From an uncultured Bacteroidota bacterium (lineage in GTDB: Bacteria; Bacteroidota; Bacteroidia; NS11-12g; UBA9320), in the NCBI GenBank assembly GCA_913056425.1, contig CAJXLR010000101.1, positions 1-6,257 of the forward strand: 6,257 nucleotides of DNA. The letters run 5' to 3'. The position numbers and the translations under genes are program-made. Within the stretch, counting starts at the first letter, position 1; each line of letters starts with the position of its first letter. The notes beneath the pieces were generated by a model. That model was not told the origin of the DNA and searched no databases. It worked only from the letters and a program-made list of their open reading frames with translations. Positions 1-5,401 of the stretch are shown one piece after another.

Positions 1-442
1 CCAAGTCTTCACGCTTTGCGATCGTCTGAATAGCATCGTATACGCGATCTTGGATGGGTTTTATAAGTTGTTCTCGCTTTTTGAAGAGTTCCCCTTCGAA
101 ACCAAACTTCTCTTGTTGGTAGGTTTTAGCTTCTTTTTCTTTCTTAACAATAGCAGCTTGACGCTCCTTCTTTTGTTCACTATTTAATAGAACCTCTTCT
201 GCCTGATAGTTTTTATACATCTTGTCAATCGCAGCGTATTTGGCATCGAGTTCTTTTTGCCATGTCTCTGCGTATTCGTCAAGTTTCTTTTGAGCGGATT
301 TATAGTCTGGAAGTTGAGATAAAATATACTCCGTATCTACGTACGCAAATTTTTGAGCGCTCGCCGTGGATGCCATCAAAACTGTGAAACAAAACACAGT
401 AATTATCCGCGCAATCCCTTTTTGGCTAATCAGTTGTTGCAT
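1..442 (-). CDS. OmpH/Skp-family periplasmic chaperone, C-terminal end missing (runs off left edge)
   Basis: Reading the minus strand from the ATG at 442-440 gives 147 codons open to the window edge. Residues 1-29 are a Sec signal peptide with a hydrophobic core around residues 13-24 and a likely signal peptidase I site after ASA, leaving mature QKFAYVDTEYIL. That opening (FAYVDTEYILSQLPDYKSAQ) is typical of OmpH/Skp proteins, which begin with a short beta strand followed by long helices. Residues of about 45-130 are highly charged, rich in K, E and Q, fitting the coiled-coil tentacles of Skp, which hold unfolded outer-membrane proteins in the periplasm. Family members are usually about 160-200 residues, so only the last helix and closing strand are probably missing. 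The start is firm: an in-frame TGA lies a few codons upstream and the leader is A-rich. Bacteroidota ompH genes often sit beside bamA; here the upstream neighbour is an unrelated lipoprotein. The family call is strong, the client proteins unknown. Confidence 0.88.
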   Translation of the reverse strand, partial: MQQLISQKGIARIITVFCFTVLMASTASAQKFAYVDTEYILSQLPDYKSAQKKLDEYAETWQKELDAKYAAIDKMYKNYQAEEVLLNSEQKKERQAAIVKKEKEAKTYQQEKFGFEGELFKKREQLIKPIQDRVYDAIQTIAKREDL

Positions 443-514
443 AATTTTTTTGTTTCGAAAGATTCAATTCTCGTACCAAAACCGCGTAGTCACCGCCAGA
501 GTGCAAGAGACCTG

Positions 515-522
515 CAAGTATA
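515..522 (-). promoter_or_regulatory. Weak candidate -7 element for the OmpH-like gene
   Basis: TATACTTG on the minus strand matches the Bacteroidota -7 consensus TAnnTTTG with one mismatch and would give a leader of about 65 nt before the ATG at 442. No TTG lies at the right -33 distance. It overlaps one copy of a six-base direct repeat (TGCAAG on the plus strand, 502-507 and 513-518, 11 bp apart). This is only a candidate; the gene could also be read through from the lipoprotein gene. Confidence 0.18.
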
Positions 523-560
523 ACCTTTTTTTGTCTGTTGGATTAACGCGAATTGACCAA

Positions 561-590
561 CGGAATTGTATAGAATTCTATTCATTTTCG
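561..590. repeat. A/T-rich dyad with a perfect 12-bp palindromic core
   Basis: The core ATAGAATTCTAT (570-581) is a perfect palindrome. Symmetry continues outward to 561 and 590: of 15 base pairs per half, 12 are complementary, two are mismatched (569/582 and 566/585) and one is G-T (563/588). It lies 3 bp past the lipoprotein stop codon and about 120-150 bp upstream of the OmpH-like start. As RNA it could fold into a hairpin, but no U-run follows on the minus strand, so it does not look like an intrinsic terminator. It could be a dimeric regulator operator or an mRNA 3'-end stabilising hairpin. The rest of the 443-592 spacer shows nothing I can call. Confidence 0.5.
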
Positions 591-592
591 AC

Positions 593-1102
593 CTATCGCT
601 GGTTTAAAGCGATGTCTGTCTCACTTATCTCGTTACTTGGGTTAAAGTTACGATCGAAGATGCGCAGGCGAAACGCCACTGTATCTGCATATATCTCATT
701 GGCATTAACCTCGAACAATACCGAAATGGTTCCGCTGATTTCTTTGTTCTTTCCCGTTGGTGTTAGGTTAGGTATCCGCTGGTGGTAATTCGCAGGTTCA
801 CCCGTAAACCGGTTTTTAAGTGGTTCATACGAACCGTTCAACTTCTCATCAAACTCAATTTCCAAGTCGTTGAACCCACGAAAGTCACCCATGGTGTCGC
901 TATCGCGCAATCCAAGATCTCCATTCACGTCCGAAAAATAGAACCGGATATACATCAGTGAATCAAACCCATCTGCCGTTTTGATGAGTTCGATGGAATT
1001 GAACGATATTTCAGGAGCTTCATCACCCGTTCCAGCGCCGTCTTTACACGAAGCCAATCCGACTATCACAAAGAGCATCAAGATGGTATTTTTGCCGAGC
1101 AT
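593..1102 (-). CDS. Small lipoprotein of unknown function
   Basis: The product is 169 residues. Residues 1-18 form a short lipoprotein signal peptide (Lys4, hydrophobic stretch 7-17) with lipobox LASC at 16-19, so Cys19 should be acylated. Lys-Asp follow the Cys, loosely resembling the charged surface-export signals described for some Bacteroidota lipoproteins, but the match is too short to rely on. The mature part is acidic and probably all-beta; it carries SDVNGDLGLRDSD at 57-69, an Asp-rich turn seen in many small Bacteroidota lipoproteins, possibly a cation-binding loop or a beta-sandwich edge. I do not recognise an enzymatic motif. The next Met (residue 9) would leave no positively charged N-region, so the start at 1102 is preferred. 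That start overlaps the divergent LuxE-like start, so any promoter must lie inside the neighbouring coding sequence. The OmpH-like gene follows on the same strand after 150 bp. Confidence 0.85.
   Translation of the reverse strand: MLGKNTILMLFVIVGLASCKDGAGTGDEAPEISFNSIELIKTADGFDSLMYIRFYFSDVNGDLGLRDSDTMGDFRGFNDLEIEFDEKLNGSYEPLKNRFTGEPANYHQRIPNLTPTGKNKEISGTISVLFEVNANEIYADTVAFRLRIFDRNFNPSNEISETDIALNQR
1087..1094 (+). promoter_or_regulatory. Possible -7 element in front of the LuxE-like gene
   Basis: TATTTTTG fits TAnnTTTG and ends six bases before the ATG at 1101, so transcription from it would start almost at the start codon. It lies inside the signal-peptide codons of the opposite-strand lipoprotein, where such T/A runs arise by chance, and no TTG is found at the -33 position. 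Listed because the promoter must be inside the lipoprotein gene if the starts are correct. Confidence 0.22.
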
Positions 1103-2087
1103 GAGCGTTCCGTTTTCTTATAAAGACGTTTTCGAGGTAAAAGAACAACAATTTAACGACTTAGTCCTTGATATATTTCGGTGGCAAGCGGATAACATTG
1201 TCATTTACAAGCGATTTTTAGACGCATTATCCATAGCACCAAACTCTATTCAGCATTTTTCGTACATCCCGTTCTTGCCAATAGAAGCATTCAAAACACA
1301 TCGAGTTATCGCGCCTGAAACAACTCCTGTAGGCTACTTTGAGAGCAGTTCCACTACAGGCCTCAACACAAGTAAACACCATTACGATGACATCAAATGG
1401 TATCATGAAGCGATACTCCGTGGATTCGAGCATCGATATGGCGACCCTAGTGAATATTGTTTTTTAGGCTTACTGCCTGGATATCTTGAACGACAAAATG
1501 CATCACTCATCCACATGGTGAAGCTCTTGATGGATAAGTCGAAATACGATGCAAGCGGATTTTACTTGAATGAACATAAAAAGTTACAACAGCAACTTGA
1601 GCAAAACGCCAAGAATAATGTGCCTACTGTCCTTTTTGGAGTGACTTTCGCCCTCTTGGATTTCGCGCGTGATTACATAGTGGATTTTAGCGACCTAATA
1701 GTGTTAGAAACGGGTGGTATGAAAGGTCGAGGCAAGGAAATTACCCGTGCCGACTTACATAACACGCTATCTCAAAGCTTTGTAGGAGCCAAGATTCAAT
1801 CGGAATATGGGATGACCGAGTTATTTTCTCAAGCCTATATGGATGAAGAAGGATTATTTAGATGTCCGCCTTGGATGCGCATTTCCTTGAGTTCTACCGA
1901 CGACCCATTCGCTCCCGTGTCTACAGGCAAAACCGGACTCATCAATGTGATAGACCTTGCCAATGTTGAATCTTGCTGTTTTATTGCAACGTCAGACCTT
2001 GGAAGAATGTATGAAGGTGATAGATTTGAGGTATTGGGTCGTTTTGACCACAGCGAACAACGCGGTTGCAACTTAATGGTTGTATAG
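1101..2087 (+). CDS. LuxE-like acyl-protein synthetase (adenylate-forming family)
   Basis: The product is 328 residues from the ATG at 1101, near the size expected for Bacteroidota LuxE-like proteins. LuxE activates a fatty acid as acyl-AMP and holds the acyl group on a cysteine; distant relatives include PaaK-type CoA ligases. Family landmarks visible: IPFLPIEAFKTH at 56-67, the phosphate-binding loop SSSTTG at 82-87 (SSGTTG in most relatives, so Ser replaces the Gly), LPGYLERQNASL at 125-136, LETGGMKGR at 202-210, SEYGMTELFSQAY at 234-246, PPWMR at 256-260, SDLGRM at 298-303 with the Asp expected to contact the ribose, and GRFDHSEQRGCNL near the end. The reading frame is open upstream to 981, but that extension is antisense to the lipoprotein and unlike the family, while MSVPFSYKDVFEV fits. 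No luxA, luxB, luxC or luxD is present, so luminescence is not implied; the substrate is unknown. A secreted beta-barrel gene follows after one base. Confidence 0.85.
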   Translation: MSVPFSYKDVFEVKEQQFNDLVLDIFRWQADNIVIYKRFLDALSIAPNSIQHFSYIPFLPIEAFKTHRVIAPETTPVGYFESSSTTGLNTSKHHYDDIKWYHEAILRGFEHRYGDPSEYCFLGLLPGYLERQNASLIHMVKLLMDKSKYDASGFYLNEHKKLQQQLEQNAKNNVPTVLFGVTFALLDFARDYIVDFSDLIVLETGGMKGRGKEITRADLHNTLSQSFVGAKIQSEYGMTELFSQAYMDEEGLFRCPPWMRISLSSTDDPFAPVSTGKTGLINVIDLANVESCCFIATSDLGRMYEGDRFEVLGRFDHSEQRGCNLMVV

Positions 2088-2088
2088 C

Positions 2089-2916
2089 ATGAAAAAGAAA
2101 CTAACTATCCTATTCCTCACACTCGTGGTGTTTTCCTCACCACTTTGGGCTGCTCCAGATACAACACGAAGCTTCCCCGTGTATTTTAATTTTGGTTTAA
2201 ACAACAAACTGTTACCGGCAACAACAACATCCATCAGCGGTGTGCAACTGCGGGTTGAAGGCAGCACGACGCACTCCATAGGTATGCACCTTGGATTTGA
2301 AATGGGTTTGAATGACCTCGTATCTAATGACATCCATTGGTCGCTGCAAAGCAGACTGGCACTTTTCACCGTTCCTGTTAAATTCACTGGTAGACTGCCC
2401 AAAGAGTTTCATGGATTTGACCGCGATGTAACTTGGGCTCACAGCAGGTATGCAGCCGGAGTAGAAGGTTTTATTGGCATTTTGCGTACGTCTCCATTGT
2501 CCAAGACGTGGGATATTCGACTAGGTGCCGGTGTAAACATCACGGACTACTACTTGCGCCCCAATCATTTCGACGTTCGACAAATTGCTGTGGTTGACGG
2601 GATTGCAACACAGGTAACGGTTTTATCCCCATTCACAAACACAGGTCCGTTTGGCAGAGGGTTCTCGGTTATATCAAGAGATGAACAGGACCTCGCATTC
2701 AACCCGGTGTTTACCGTTGGTTTTCAGAAAAACAATGCAGATTTCAAAGGGATGCAATTCGATTTGCGTTTTTGTACGACCAATAATAAAATCACTCAGA
2801 ATATGTTTTTCCAACTGGGTGATAACGGAAACTTGGAGTATAGACAGTCTTTTGTAGAACTCAATATTTCCTACAGCATTCTAACCAACCGAAAAACATC
2901 AACGTTCGTAAACTAG
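2089..2916 (+). CDS. Secreted, probably outer-membrane beta-barrel protein, function unknown
   Basis: The product is 275 residues from the ATG at 2089, one base after the LuxE-like stop; a TTG nine bases earlier extends the frame but would spoil the signal peptide. Residues 1-21 (MKKK, hydrophobic core LTILFLTLVVF, then SSPLWA) form a clear Sec signal peptide with probable cleavage before APDTT. The mature chain has repeated amphipathic strands with aromatic ends, for example SIGMHLGFEMGL, IHWSLQSRLALF, WDIRLGAGVNITDYYL, NPVFTVGFQ, MQFDLRFC and a closing SFVELNISYSIL. This alternation suggests a small outer-membrane barrel of the kind often annotated PorT-like or outer membrane beta-barrel in Bacteroidota. 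There is no TonB box or plug, and one Cys. The 1-base gap implies translation coupled to the acyl-protein synthetase, so the two may act in one pathway, perhaps lipid or envelope related; that is inference. The last 18 bp overlap the convergent cytochrome gene. The barrel fold is likely, the function unknown. Confidence 0.72.
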   Translation: MKKKLTILFLTLVVFSSPLWAAPDTTRSFPVYFNFGLNNKLLPATTTSISGVQLRVEGSTTHSIGMHLGFEMGLNDLVSNDIHWSLQSRLALFTVPVKFTGRLPKEFHGFDRDVTWAHSRYAAGVEGFIGILRTSPLSKTWDIRLGAGVNITDYYLRPNHFDVRQIAVVDGIATQVTVLSPFTNTGPFGRGFSVISRDEQDLAFNPVFTVGFQKNNADFKGMQFDLRFCTTNNKITQNMFFQLGDNGNLEYRQSFVELNISYSILTNRKTSTFVN

Positions 2917-4326
2917 GGACTGGTTCTCATCCCCATCTTCGTAGTCGAGGTAGGTTATGATAAACTGAAACATCTCGTCGGTTGTGCGCATTCCAGCTCC
3001 TTCTCTGTCATAGCGCTCGGCAATTGTTCGAGGTGGGTTATACGGGTTATTTTTATTGTTGGTGGTATTGTCAAATGTTGCTTCCACAACAATGGTCGCA
3101 CCTGCTGGGATCTTAAGCATCTTTGGGTACGTATAGAAGTACTGCCACCTGAAGTCCCAACGATTTATCCGTATCATCGGAATGGTGTCTTTCTCTACCG
3201 TTACTGCATAAGCGATAATCCTATCCCCCAACAAATGCATGTGTGGGTTTACCGTTAGTATTGAAATGGGAGCGCTTACCCGATACAGCGTTTTGAAAGT
3301 CATTACAGTATCCGGAGGAATAATCAATTGAGGGCGAATTGGGCTAATGCCATTTGTGCCCAGCATCATTTCTTTGGTGAGACGTTTCGGGGGTTCCTTT
3401 GCATAAAAAATGTTGTAATGCGATCGATCCCACGCGTCTTCTTGAATAGGCGCATAGTGTATGTCGCGTGCGATGAAGCTCGACTTCCGATTCACTTTAA
3501 ATCCACCCACACCTTCAGGGTATATTGTTCCCATCACTCCAGGTAGGTAGTTCACCGCGCTGTGATATCTGTATGGCATAGACCCATCATCGTTATACAC
3601 TTTAAGCTGCTTAAACTCTTCGTCAAACTCCATGGGATGTATTTCAACATCAACCACGCGGTTGCCATCCATCACATCTGCCTTTGCATCAAAATCGTAC
3701 AACAACAAATCAGCATTGAGGTGGTGCACCAATTGCTCTTTACCCGGTAAAAACTCGATGGCACGGATGAAGGTATCTTGAGGAATTTCAAAAGGCGTTT
3801 TAATCACCATAAATTGGTCGCGGTTATTTCCTTTCACCAAGAACGAATCGAGGTATACCGTAACATCCGGCTCACCTAAATTTGACACCTTACTAAAGAC
3901 GGGTGGTTCAGGCAGTTTCGAGGAATCACCAAATCTTGCACCTTGATCCATCCATTTGAACAGAATTTCTTTTTCGTCGTCGGTTAAGATGTTTTCACCA
4001 ATGAAGTGAGAATAGGTAGGATCGGCAGGCCAAGGAGGCATAATGTTTTTCGAAACAACTTTGCGGATCGTCTTTTTCTTTCGATACACCTTCTTATAGT
4101 CCATCAATGAAAAAGGAGCCGCGCCATGTTGTCGGTGGCATTTCACACAATGCTCATTCAATATAGGTGCCACATCGCTTGCGTAAAACACTTGATCCGG
4201 AACTCCTTTGACCTCTTTAGGTTCTCCGATGAGCGCGCGTTTTACCGATTGAAAAACCAGTAGCGTTAAGACAAAGGAAACTGCCAGAAATACAAGGTTG
4301 CGCTTCTTTGTGGGTGACATCGCCAT
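2899..4326 (-). CDS. Membrane-anchored c-type cytochrome fused to a PHM/DBH-like type II copper monooxygenase fold
   Basis: The product is 475 residues. A hydrophobic segment at about 11-27 preceded by KKR is an uncleaved anchor or signal peptide without lipobox, placing the rest in the periplasm. Residues of about 45-130 form a cytochrome c domain: APILNEHC then CVKCH (60-64), which binds heme through Cys60 and Cys63 with His64 as ligand, and NIMPPWP with Met96 as candidate sixth ligand. Residues of about 150-460 resemble the two-domain copper fold of peptidylglycine hydroxylating and dopamine beta monooxygenases: LVHH (His201-His202) and DIHYAP (His290) fit the CuH site, PHMHLLG (His362, His364) and TTDEMFQF (Met452) fit the CuM site. 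All six expected copper ligands seem present, so it may be active; the substrate is unknown. Two in-frame ATGs (4326 and 4320) are possible; both leave the anchor intact. It follows the redoxin gene by 32 bp, and its last six codons overlap the convergent beta-barrel gene. Confidence 0.87.
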   Translation of the reverse strand: MAMSPTKKRNLVFLAVSFVLTLLVFQSVKRALIGEPKEVKGVPDQVFYASDVAPILNEHCVKCHRQHGAAPFSLMDYKKVYRKKKTIRKVVSKNIMPPWPADPTYSHFIGENILTDDEKEILFKWMDQGARFGDSSKLPEPPVFSKVSNLGEPDVTVYLDSFLVKGNNRDQFMVIKTPFEIPQDTFIRAIEFLPGKEQLVHHLNADLLLYDFDAKADVMDGNRVVDVEIHPMEFDEEFKQLKVYNDDGSMPYRYHSAVNYLPGVMGTIYPEGVGGFKVNRKSSFIARDIHYAPIQEDAWDRSHYNIFYAKEPPKRLTKEMMLGTNGISPIRPQLIIPPDTVMTFKTLYRVSAPISILTVNPHMHLLGDRIIAYAVTVEKDTIPMIRINRWDFRWQYFYTYPKMLKIPAGATIVVEATFDNTTNNKNNPYNPPRTIAERYDREGAGMRTTDEMFQFIITYLDYEDGDENQSLVYER

Positions 4327-4330
4327 GGGA

Positions 4331-4362
4331 CAAAGATAGCAATGACTGCTAAGCTAAATCAA
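4331..4362 (-). promoter_or_regulatory. Bacteroidota-type promoter for the cytochrome/copper monooxygenase gene
   Basis: On the minus strand TTG (4362-4360) is followed after 21 bases by TATCTTTG (4338-4331), fitting the published Flavobacterium pattern TTG-N17-23-TAnnTTTG. The expected transcription start, some 4-6 bases on, falls at or just before the ATG at 4326, giving a leaderless message, or a five-to-six-base leader if the second ATG (4320) is used. The -33 part overlaps the redoxin stop codon. It would let this gene be expressed separately from lptB. Confidence 0.55.
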
Positions 4363-4892
4363 TCAAACTCAATCAAACATCCAAGCGGTTCGGTGTATGG
4401 AGTTTTAATTGTTTCCCCGGTCGTAAACGAAGTCAGCGCATCTTTGAAGTAGTGCTCCGTTGGCTTGGGTTTCTTCTGTGCGAGACCCGTTGCCCAATCA
4501 TCAAACTTACCTTGGTACCTTATGGAAAGATTGTTATCTAAAACGAGAAACTCAGGAGTTGTGGTAACACCCATTTTTTTGGTGAGTTCAAAATCTGCAT
4601 CCACCAGAATTGGCTTATCGAACTGAAATGAATCTACAAAATGATTCACCTCTTCCGTTGAGTACAGGTTACCCGGCAAAACCCCCAGAAACCGCAGATT
4701 AGGGAACGAATCCGCCATTCGAACAAATTCGGTGCTATATGTTTGACATAAGGGGCAATCCGGAGCGAGCCACATCAGGACAACCGGTTGATTTTCCAAG
4801 TTATGGGATGAACCATTTGTATCAACAATAGCGTCAAATCGGGTACACGCCGAAAGAAGTACGACAAATGTGATATAGAGTGTTAGCCTCAA
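4359..4892 (-). CDS. Redoxin (thioredoxin-fold) lipoprotein with CPLC motif, TTG start
   Basis: The product is 177 residues. MRLTLYITFVVLLSAC is a short lipoprotein signal peptide with lipobox LSAC at 13-16, so Cys16 should be lipidated and the protein membrane-attached in the periplasm. A thioredoxin-like fold follows: strand VVLMWLAPDCPLC with CxxC at 46-49, FLGVLPG, PILVDADFELTKKMGV, then TTTP with the cis-Pro at 113, and strand EFLVLDNNLSIRYQGKFDDW. This matches the AhpC/TSA-redoxin group more than classical thioredoxin; the CxxC suggests disulfide exchange or electron transfer. The tail EPLGCLIEFD carries a third Cys (172); I recall the same kind of tail joining redoxin to a cytochrome c domain in fused proteins. 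The start must be TTG at 4892: the frame upstream reaches a stop at 4919 without ATG, GTG or TTG, and internal Met codons lie past the signal peptide. The TTG overlaps the upstream stop as TTGA, suggesting translational coupling. The cytochrome/copper gene follows after 32 bp. Confidence 0.83.
   Translation of the reverse strand: MRLTLYITFVVLLSACTRFDAIVDTNGSSHNLENQPVVLMWLAPDCPLCQTYSTEFVRMADSFPNLRFLGVLPGNLYSTEEVNHFVDSFQFDKPILVDADFELTKKMGVTTTPEFLVLDNNLSIRYQGKFDDWATGLAQKKPKPTEHYFKDALTSFTTGETIKTPYTEPLGCLIEFD
4360..4378. repeat. Tandem nine-base repeat across the redoxin stop codon
   Basis: On the minus strand TTTGATTGA occurs twice with one base between (4378-4370 and 4368-4360, to within one base of the TGA end). 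The second copy spells the final Phe-Asp and stop of the redoxin, and also contributes the TTG used as the -33 element of the next promoter. The first copy is read in another frame within codons for Cys-Leu-Ile-Glu. It is probably a small slippage duplication. Confidence 0.45.
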
Positions 4893-5401
4893 TCTTTTCT
4901 GTATTTCGCTGCAAGCTTAACCAAATTCTTGCAAGCTTTGCGAATCGCTTTTTCGTCGTATTCGGCAGGTAATGGAATTCGGTATGACGTAAAGCGTAAG
5001 TCGAACGATATAATACCGTCTTTGCGATGCTCCTTCACTCGAATTCCAGTTTCACCTCCACATTGGAAGTACAGGTAATTGTTTGTGTTGGATGTATCGA
5101 GTTGAATGATTTCAACATCTACCAGTGGGATTTGAAAGTACAAGGTCCGTCCATTTTCAGTCGATAAAACATAGTGCATCAAATCGCTCGGCTGGTTATA
5201 GTACGCCGTAGTCTGCACAATTTTGTGCGTATTATAGGATTGAAAACCAAATGTGATATTTGGTTGGTCCGACGAAATGTTTCGAGTTAATGCATTAATG
5301 TTTTTACCAGCTTTCTTGAAGTAGTAGAACTTCAATTGTTTCGAAGCAAAACCAGACAGGGCAAGCATCACAGTGGCAAGGAGTGTTAGCTTCAGTCTCA
5401 T
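4889..5401 (-). CDS. Exported protein of unknown function between lptB and the redoxin gene
   Basis: The product is 170 residues and I do not recognise its family. Residues 1-20 (MRLK, hydrophobic LTLLATVMLAL, then SGFAS) are a Sec signal peptide with no lipobox, probably cleaved before KQLKFYY, so the protein is periplasmic or beyond. The middle (about 45-145) is rich in beta-type residues: ITFGFQSY, LMHYVLSTENGRTLYFQI, VEIIQLDTS, NYLYFQCGG, ISFDLRFTSYRI. The C-terminus from about 148 is a basic helix (KAIRKACKNLVKLAAKYRK). Two Cys (114 and 157) are far apart and could pair, which would suit the redoxin encoded next; that is inference. The ATG shares one base with the lptB stop (TAATG) and the stop overlaps the redoxin start by four bases, so it is locked into the transcript. 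Its first codons share GCTAACACTC with the start of the redoxin gene. A real gene given signal peptide and spacing; function unassigned. Confidence 0.78.
   Translation of the reverse strand: MRLKLTLLATVMLALSGFASKQLKFYYFKKAGKNINALTRNISSDQPNITFGFQSYNTHKIVQTTAYYNQPSDLMHYVLSTENGRTLYFQIPLVDVEIIQLDTSNTNNYLYFQCGGETGIRVKEHRKDGIISFDLRFTSYRIPLPAEYDEKAIRKACKNLVKLAAKYRKD

Noticed and set aside
502..518. Direct repeat TGCAAG with 11-bp spacing upstream of the OmpH-like gene
   Set aside because: One-turn spacing is attractive for a regulator site, but a six-base repeat this close is expected by chance fairly often in a spacer of this size.
502..532. Possible plus-strand terminator: weak hairpin followed by a run of seven T
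   Set aside because: The stem is only three pairs and no plus-strand gene ends here; the T-run is a poly-A stretch on the transcribed minus strand.
366..788. 140-residue open frame on the plus strand
   Set aside because: It lies antisense to the OmpH-like and lipoprotein genes, has no recognisable domain, and both opposing genes have clear signal peptides.
981..1100. Upstream extension of the LuxE-like gene
   Set aside because: These 40 codons are antisense to the lipoprotein signal and early mature region and do not resemble the family; the ATG at 1101 matches expected length.
1101..2087. Bioluminescence (lux) operon
   Set aside because: Only the LuxE-like gene is present; LuxE relatives are widespread in non-luminous Bacteroidota.
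2080..2088. TTG start for the beta-barrel protein
   Set aside because: The ATG at 2089 gives a textbook signal peptide beginning MKKK; the TTG overlaps the previous stop and adds three unhelpful residues.
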